Origin: Parelaphostrongylus tenuis
Lineage: Eukaryota; Nematoda; Chromadorea; Rhabditida; Metastrongylidae
Length of the DNA stretch: 64,000 nucleotides
NCBI GenBank assembly: GCA_019055375.1
Contig: JAHQIW010007293.1
Coordinates: 1 to 64,000, forward strand
Reading direction: 5' to 3'
In this document: piece after piece, positions 56,600-64,000 of the stretch
Numbering within the stretch: position 1 is the stretch's first letter
How the letters are laid out: each line of letters starts with the position of its first letter
Made by a program: the position numbers and the translations under genes
Notes under the pieces: model-generated
Seen by the model: only the letters and a program-made list of their open reading frames with translations
Database searches by the model: none
What the model was told of the DNA's origin: nothing

Positions 56600-57980
56600 T
56601 TTTCGACTACTCCGTTATAACAATTTTTTTCACTGTGCAAATCCCACTACTTCTAGCTTTATTTATTGTCTTATTAAAATTTATTTTGTCTCTTCGCGTT
56701 CAACGTTTGATCGAAGATTTGTCGTCTTCATTAGCGTCGTAGAATGTAGGTGACACATCTCCTTGCAATCTCAAAAATAGCCAAGCTCGTCGATAAGTAG
56801 AGCTTTCATTAATGATTGTCGGAGAGTGTCAAAGGAACTGGGAGAAAAACACCGCGCCGAGCATCATAAGTTACTCAACCACACGCTCCCCAATTTCTCC
56901 CAATATTCTCCAAATCAAAAATATGAAAAATTTGTGAACACTATTTTGCCCCTAAATCGATACCAATTCTGTGATACTTCGTACAAAAAATGACGCCGTA
57001 AATTCAAAATATTATAGACAGAGTTCTTTTCAAGAAATAACTAAAAAGTAACATTTGCTCTTTTCAGAGTATAACGATCATAGTAAGTAGTGTAGTATAG
57101 CTGATAAAGTGAGATAAGAAAATTCACTATGCTTACCATACTCAAAGAATTTTGATAAGAAACTCAGATAAAAAAATCTGAAAAATTTTATTTCAAGTGC
57201 TCTTGATAGTCTTTATTTTGTTTGGAGAATTTGAGCTTAGTCACGTCTTGTTCAACTCTCGACACACATCTCGAATGAAATCACATTTTGTGCCCTTTGA
57301 TCCCTGGGAACGGAATAATGGTTAGTTCGCATGCAAATATTGTGATTATTTCAAAAAACCGATTTCCAATAAATCTCGGATTAATGATTGATCATCTACA
57401 TCTCAATGATTGGGCGAACTGACCCACCATTGTATCAGTTCTTATCGTTGTCTTTGTGATTTCGATGACTGAAGTTTTCGCGACTTCACTTCCTTCAGAG
57501 CTTAGGCGAATTATATCTCAAGGTAATTTAGGTGAATCGGCGAATTGTCTGTAATATCAATGAAGTGTCATAGTTCAAACAGCGCCACTCCGATAAAAAA
57601 GAACTGCTCGCCATTTTGTTAGGTGTGAGGTTATCCGACTATTGTTCACGAAGAATTATCTGTAAACTCACGCAGATTAGAAAATCAAATGAAAAAAAGG
57701 CGTCGGGCCTCGCGTGATAGTGATGGTCATTCGTTCTTCCGGTTTGTTTTTAGATCTTTTTTTTTGCATTTATCCAAAACGAATCATGGATTTTGCGCGT
57801 TGATGTTTTGGCTCTTATGCCAGGCTCTTATCAGTCACTTGAGAATTCATTAGCGTTGTGCTTTCTTGTCCTATATGCATCTAGAGGAGTACTTTGTCGA
57901 ATCTTGACCGCTACTATCTATTTATCAAAGCTTACCACCAAATCACATACACCAATCGATACCATCCTCGCGTCGGCTTA
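56600..57980. other. Intergenic stretch, no gene seen
   Basis: AT-rich; GAAGTAAAAG-like and TCGTCTTCATTAGCGTCG words recur, but no element ends or coding could be supported. Confidence 0.45.
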
Positions 57981-58109
57981 ACAAGAGCAGACCTTGAGAT
58001 TTACATACCGACCCCGGTGGGAACGAAAGCTTGGTGAGCCATGAACGCTGGCGAACCAACGACCACATCTGAGACGCAGAGCATCTGAACCCTGCTCCAG
58101 ATATGCTTC
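57981..58109 (-). repeat. SINE family A, 5' part only, antisense
   Basis: On minus: GGTTCAGATGCTCTGCGTCTC, GTGGTCGTTGGTTCGCC, GTTCATGGCTCACCAAGC, CACCGGGGTCGGTATG. The rest of the element is absent. Confidence 0.75.
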
Positions 58110-59960
58110 TAAGTACATATAATGTGAACATTTTGTTATAACAATTAATTCAACCTGATCGCATTTTTGTTTTTCTTCACTTCCCTTTACAATCAGTAGC
58201 TTCTGTTTTTTTCCTGTGCACAGTGTTGTGCACTTTACGATCTCGTGATGTAATAAAAGTGACGATACCAGCGCTCGACAGCTCTTCTGAACGCTTATCG
58301 TTTCCAGGACATCGTCATTGATCGATAGAGAAATTTTTTCCACTTTTCTTATTTTTCCATTATCGGCATGGCATCGCAAAAAAGAGAGGAGTAAGAAAAA
58401 AAACCCGACCAGTTATGGGAGGGAATAGTGAGGTGTTGTTTATCGTCCGTCTCGTTTCATTTCCTCAGTTCCATTCGACACCCACATTGCCTTTCCACCT
58501 CATTGGAGATATGACTTTGCTTTCATTTGTGATTCTCACCAAATGTCGATGTAATCACTTTGTGTTTGGATTTCAAGTTGTGTTCTGTTTCTTTCTGTCT
58601 TTTCAATTAATTTTCCGTCATCTAGTCAAAAACATCCGCTACTAATATTTTTTTTACAATTGATGACTTCTACGAAGGTCTACATGTTTGTGGCGTTCGC
58701 GTGATTGGCCATTATATGCTGTGATGATGATTCGTGCCGTCGTCATAACTGCTATCTTATACATCACAGAAGCTCAGAAAATCTTCTATCAGCAAGGGCT
58801 TTGGGTCCCAGGAATTTCCCACGATACTCATACACGTTTGATTCTCTTCTGATACCCAAAGTGTTTCGTAATGAGATCAAGGTCCTATCGTCCAAATGTA
58901 TGCAAAGAATTCTAGAATTAGCATCTTTTTGTTTAACACTTCCGCGTAACTTCTATAAATGTCCCGCGAATTTTGGACATTTCGCTTTGTTCGAACAAAT
59001 TTTATTACGTAAGCTAATTTACTGCTCTACAATTTCGCCTCTTGAGGTCTCCCTTTTCCGAGACCAAAACCTCATTTATCAGGCATAGAACAGAAAACGA
59101 AACGAACAGTAGGATGCCGATTTCTGGAAGCCAATTTGCAGAGTCCTTTTTGATTACTGGTTAGTGAATAAATACTGGCGGCGCACTGAAGAGTTGTGAT
59201 TAGTCTTTTTGAGACAAACCTATTACAGCGTCGCTGATCCTCTTGCTCAAATCATTACTGATGTTGTAATTAGCAACCACTTTTAGCTCGGAGAACTAGA
59301 TTCATAACATTGCCCTTCCATCACTGGAATTATATGATGGCTTTAGCCCCTAAAAAGCGCACAAGGAGCTTCAAGCAATTTTTTTCTGAATAATTATAGC
59401 TGCGTGTATGTAGAATGACACACGCCGTTCCGAAGATTACGCTTCAGAGAGAAGCAGGTTCGTCGTGGTGTCAAGGTGTTTAGAGTGCGTTTGGAGAAAC
59501 AATAAATAGAGGACGGATAAAAACATGCCTATGGTTGATGAAGAGCTCTTTACAAACAATTTATGAGGCAAATGCGCAAGCTAAAGAGGAGACGATTCAT
59601 CGTTGCACATTTTGATGTAGCGTGCTTCATAACAACTGTCCTGCACTTCTCAGTACTGATTGTAGCAATATTTGATTTGAATATCAATAAATTCTTGACA
59701 GATAGAATTTTTTCAGGAATATTTGCGTCAGTCTTATCTCAAATAATCATCTATAGCACATTTCATGTTTTCAGAAAATGTTAGCACAGTTTCTCATATG
59801 AGTAGTTGAAAATCGTTACTGCAACAAACATCAATTTTTTTGATATCTAAAAAAAAAGGTAGAATCTCGAAAAAATGGAAAAATATAAGTCAAAAAGTTG
59901 AAATTTAGTCGAGATTTAAACTATTGCAAAGATCATCTCACGTCAGCTGTTTAAGTTAGT
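58110..59960. other. Stretch without a supported gene
   Basis: Contains a 127-codon plus frame (58,705-59,088) and a hydrophobic 73-codon plus frame (59,563-59,784, with two possible membrane segments), both starting with ATG. Neither resembles a family I know and flanking splice sites are weak. I leave them uncalled. Confidence 0.4.
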
Positions 59961-59964
59961 AATA

Positions 59965-60180
59965 GAGTTAGTACAAAAGTAATCGCGGTTTACGTATTTT
60001 TGAAATTTGCTGTTTGATCTTAGAGTTTATTAAGGAGCGAAATGACCGATAAACCTGAAATCTGGAGCCACAATGTTTTTTCGCACCATTGTAATATTAT
60101 AGCTACCTTGCATTAGGCTTACATAGAAAAAACTGTGAATTGTTGAAGAATGACGATAGAGAGTCGACCTTTAGAATAAA
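59965..60180 (+). mobile_element. Mariner-like element end
   Basis: TTAGTACAAAAGTAATCGCGGTTT, TTGAAATTTGCTGTTTGATC, and AAACCTGAAATCTGGAGCCACAATG, CGCACCATTGTAATATTAT resemble the 5' end and first codons of a nematode mariner. No transposase follows. Confidence 0.45.
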
Positions 60181-60439
60181 TCAATTGACTTGAATACTAT
60201 TGGTCATCATTTGCATTTTTTTCGATTTCTGAAGCTATACGCTCTTGCCTTTGCAGTGGATCTGTGTTGCGAAAGGAATAAAATGGCGTTTGATTTCCGA
60301 GTGATTCACGTATTTATACAAAACTCAGCTGGTAAAGAAACACCGTTGAATAGAACACGCCGATACAGTACTATTCTTCCTTACGCAGTCATGCAGAAAT
60401 CAACTGATAAACAGCTCTGTATAAACGCATAAATACGGT

Positions 60440-61850
60440 ACTGCCGCTCGTAATCTCTGCTTTTCTGTATACTCAATCATCTTGTAATTGTCTTTTATCA
60501 GAATAAAATGTTTAGTGAAGCTGTACCATAGTTTGTATCGCTTTTCTGCACTGTAGGTCGGACCGACAAAAGTAACTGTTGGTTGCTATGAATGTAGACT
60601 TTTTTGACTTCTAGACGAATTCACATCATCGTTACAGTGCGGTATCAGCGCTTCTTGCATTCAATTAATATCCTCGCACATTCAACCCATTTTCTCACAT
60701 CCATCATTCACAAAGATCTTGGGGTTTACGTTCGGGTTTTGCTGAAGCTTGGAAACGTTAGTAGTCTTATTGAAGGTCGTTGAATTTTGGTGAAATCGTT
60801 CCTCTTAGCCGTGACATAGCCGTTTTAGGGCGCTGCACGTGGACTGAATCAAGTAGGACCAATCCTAAATATGTTTGGAATCGATTTCCCGATTCTATCG
60901 GGGTGAGAAACCATGTAATAGTTAAGAAGTCCGATTTTCACTAAATTTGACACAAATTGCGATAAAACTTACAAAGTGTTCTCTCTTCTAAATATAACTT
61001 GCACCAGGTTGCTAGTAGAGTGATGCGAGGCCGAATTAATAGCGTGCTCATAATGAACAGCACCACAATTACATCACTATAATTTTGTAGCTCTGAGTTC
61101 AAGGCCTGCCGCATCTCAGCTATAAGATCAACACAGGGTTAAGCAAACGATATCATCTTACTAGAAGGTGGAAGGTGAGGAATAAAGTGTCCTCAATTCC
61201 TAAGGGAAACGTCATGCATTCAATTACATTCATAGTCGTAGAGGTGCTCGTCTGCATTGCGGAAACAATGATTTGCGGAAATTTGTCCTTGTGACATATC
61301 AGTGTTTCGTACCCTTCTAGACAAGCCCGATAACAATCTGGCGATCACTGAATGGTGAATGACGTGATTTGTTCAGAGCTCGTGATCGTGTCAAAACCAC
61401 GTGTGTTTCGCAAAACACCCATACCCACTGCGCTGCAAGCGTCGCAGTAGAAGTTATTTCCTAGGGAATAAATATTTCTGTTGGCAACTATAAGTCAAAT
61501 TTGAATCACATGAGGGGAGGACGATATATGATTAAAGGATGAATCATTTACTTTTATCAATTTTTGATGCGGTAGCCTAGAGGAATTGAGCAGAAGTAAG
61601 AGCAAAAGAAAGATAGTGAGAAAAAACTATTTACGTCTTTTTTTTTAGCTGAATAATGTCTGTAATAACTTCCCCATAAGCCTTTTGAAGAAGTGTTCCT
61701 TTAGTTGGAGAATGTAAATACATATGATCTTATCTATTGGTTGTATTCCTGCAGATTTTCACCGTCAGTTTGCAAATAGAACTTTTCAAAATTTTCGTTT
61801 TCCAAAGAAAATTCTTTTCTTTTTGTTGCCTTTAAATTAATTCTCTTCTT
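60440..61850. other. Region without a supported gene
   Basis: I saw no recognisable coding, tRNA-like sequence or clear inverted repeat in this stretch. Confidence 0.4.
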
Positions 61851-61854
61851 TAGT

Positions 61855-62102
61855 AGACGTTCAATCGTCCTCTATCGTCTCGTACCGTAGAATTTCAATT
61901 TTAGTTAACTATATTATTATTGCTTTGTTGACATTATCTCACCCACTCTCCTATAATATCAAGTTATCCCTTAATTGACTCCCTCCTTCAAAGACACGTC
62001 CAATCGTCTTCTATCGTCTCCTACCGTGCAATTTCATTTTGAGTTAGCTATGTTTTTCTTGCTTCGTCAACATCATTCCGCCCACATTCCTTTAATTTCA
62101 AT
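61855..62102 (+). repeat. Diverged tandem duplication, period about 137 bases
   Basis: Unit 1 from AGACGTTCAATCGTCCTCTATCG and unit 2 from AGACACGTCCAATCGTCTTCTATCG run in parallel through AGTTAACTAT/AGTTAGCTAT and ATATCAA/TTTCAA ends, about 80 percent alike by eye. Confidence 0.75.
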
Positions 62103-63683
62103 CCTTTGTCTCATTTATTCGGTCTATGGTTTTTCTTTGGCACATTTCTCATGTGTAAGCACCATAGAATCTTTGTCTTCTATTAATATGATGAAATAAA
62201 TAGTGTTTTGTGTTCTAAGCCTATTGAAACACAAGCTAGTAGCCGTCAACACTTTGATATAGGGCTAGTTGAAGTGGAAATCTCAAAGGTAAGCCTCAAA
62301 ATTGATATTGCAGAGCTCTGGGATTGATGCTGCCTTCTGAAACCAGGACACGGCCGCCGTCGATAGTCGTCTCGCCATGTCGATCGCAATCGCATTTTCT
62401 AGAAGACTGCTACTTAGGAGCAGATTTCAGTCTGGAAAGGTCTGTCACTAAACATTGATAGTAATGGCACTATTGGTTTAAAATAATTTGATAAGTAAGG
62501 GGTTCAAGATTTTGTGTAATAAACACCTATACGCAGTTGGTCACAAAGGGAATATTTGTTTCATAATATTATGCACTCACAACCTCCCAAAAAGTTTGTC
62601 GCCTCATCGTGGCCGGGAGGTGATTCTGGTTGTGGGCCTATGAAGTACAGCAGGAGCTTAAACCCCGCAGCAGGGCGATTATGGGCTGTGGTCCACACAA
62701 TTTGTGAATTTGTGAAGACGAGCCGTCTAAATATCCAGGAATCCAAGTATGTGGTCACAAACTATTTTAACACTCTTTGCTCACTTTTCTTTGCTCCGCT
62801 GTTGCAACTAACGCCTTCATTTTTGAAGGTTTCTGACACTGATTCTATAACTTGTAAATACTGGAAAGTTATTAGTTATGAAGATTACAGTTACTAGATA
62901 TTTGTTTATTTGTCAACTGAATCTAAGCAAAGTACAATGATAATTCTTGGAGTCTTTTCTGCACAATCACTTCTCTGTTCAAAATGTTTGTTGAGTTTCC
63001 TATAACCCAGGCTCAGAGGAAAAATTGGTCAAAATTGGTAAACCAGGTGGCTATGTCAGAAGCATTGACAATTAACGCTCAACGCTGATTGACAACTAGC
63101 GATTTCTCGATAAGCACATCAAGAGAAGTTGGGGACCTCACAAATTCATAGAATCGCTCTGTCTTCTTAGTGGTGCGTTATTTCCTGCTTGCTGTGTTAG
63201 CAGAATGCTATTGAGTTTGACCTTGTCATAGAGTACACCATGGTATATTTACTTTGCTTGTAAACTTCAGTTCAGCATTGAGGAATATTGTGTCAAACTG
63301 TGATGCCAAGCCAAACTACGTGCCATTCACGATTTTCAAAAGGAGTTTATAATACCTAAACTAAAACTGGTTAATACCTAAGGGACGACGTGTACCAGTT
63401 GAGGTACACGGTTGTTTGAAGACCTTTTTCGTTGGACATAACTTTTCTCTTAGGCACTGAGTAATCATACGAAGGCTTGAATTTCTTCAACTTCAATAAT
63501 ACGTTTGATTTCTGAGAAACCTTTTTATTACGCCAAAAAATTAATTATATTTCACATCCGATTTCTTTTCATTCCTCGGCTGAGGCTTGTACACGGACTT
63601 CGCCAAACTCTTTTTGATTAGTCGATAGCACAAATCTCGAAATTTTGAGGCTGTACTTGGTTTTGAAAGGTTATTAGAGAACA

Positions 63684-63982
63684 GAGCGCATGTGGCGCAG
63701 TAGTTGAGGTGCTCTGCGTCGCACACGAGGTCAATGGTTTGATCTCGCGCTCATGGCTCACCAAGCCATTCATCCCTCCGGGGTCGGTAAATTGGTACCA
63801 GACTGGTCTCAGACTTGTCGAGGAGGATAAGCAGCACTGACTCGGTATAGCAGGAGGCCACCCGCTAATCATTGTTAAGGCCAGATGTGCATTTAATCAC
63901 TTCAAACGAAGTTACAAATTGAAGACGAATGCATGGTGCATCCGCAGGGATTGATCAACGCCGAGAGCTTTATCCTTTATCG
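63684..63982 (+). repeat. SINE family A, near full length
   Basis: GAGCGCATGTGGCGCAGTAG box A, GGTTTGATCTCGCGCTC box B, CCATTCATCCCTCCGGGGTCGG, GGAGGATAAGCAGCACTGACTCGG, CGCCGAGAGCTTTATCCTTTATC end. Very close to the copy at 16,064. Confidence 0.85.
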
Positions 63983-64000
63983 TTTATCAAAGAACACTAT

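Noticed and set aside
58705..59088. 127-codon plus frame starting MAIICCDDDSC.
   Set aside because: No recognisable domain, no splice support and no codon pattern unlike the surrounding AT-rich DNA; left uncalled but could be revisited with RNA data.
59563..59784. 73-codon hydrophobic plus frame with two possible membrane segments, which could be a receptor exon.
   Set aside because: No flanking exons or conserved receptor motif could be found.
1..64000. CRISPR arrays, rRNA genes, bacterial operons, integrated viral genomes.
   Set aside because: No regularly spaced short repeats, no rRNA-like stretch and no viral gene set were seen; the only retroelement coding is a broken nematode-type BEL/Pao element, RTE ends and mariner fragments.

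Overview
The window looks like nuclear DNA of a nematode, most likely a strongylid (hookworm-type, clade V) worm; the species is inferred, not shown. Protein-coding genes are split into short exons with worm-style splice sites (gt...tttcag). Between and inside them lie tRNA-derived SINEs, foldback (inverted-repeat) MITEs, mariner-derived elements, RTE-type LINE ends and one BEL/Pao-type LTR retrotransposon. I see no bacterial, organellar or viral-genome features, no CRISPR array and no convincing true tRNA or rRNA gene.

Layout. (1) 1-5,324: AT-rich, no supported gene. (2) 5,325-18,387, plus strand: a gene I assembled by hand from about 12 exons whose splice phases agree. It encodes at least 442 residues and has an RPA-type OB fold followed by a second OB fold with a C-x2-C/C-x2-C zinc ribbon, like the C-terminal half of RPA1 or MEIOB. 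(3) Inside its largest intron, on the minus strand at 15,203-15,897, lies an AP-4/HLH-11-type bHLH reading frame. It carries a one-base frameshift in the bHLH, sits between two inverted foldback-transposon arms, and ends at a stop codon in repeat-derived sequence. (4) 21,981-31,533, plus strand: a complete 12-exon N-myristoyltransferase gene (468 aa), the firmest call here. Its introns hold SINEs, mariner foldbacks and other repeats. (5) 31,534-50,275: no supported host gene; many repeats, including a decayed mariner/Tc-type transposase at about 41,880-42,690. (6) 50,276-54,317: remains of a BEL/Pao retrotransposon whose two LTR-like sequences are inverted relative to each other. (7) 54,318-64,000: no supported gene; scattered SINE copies, a mariner end and a diverged tandem duplication.

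The three genes do not form an operon: the OB-fold and NMT genes are about 3.6 kb apart and the bHLH is antisense. The clearest theme is structural. Four or more unrelated foldback families are present, some carrying host-like cassettes (tRNA-like arms, a mariner transposase N-terminus, possibly a captured bHLH gene) in their arms or loops. Exon joins were read by eye and need cDNA; repeat boundaries are approximate to about 10-20 bases.
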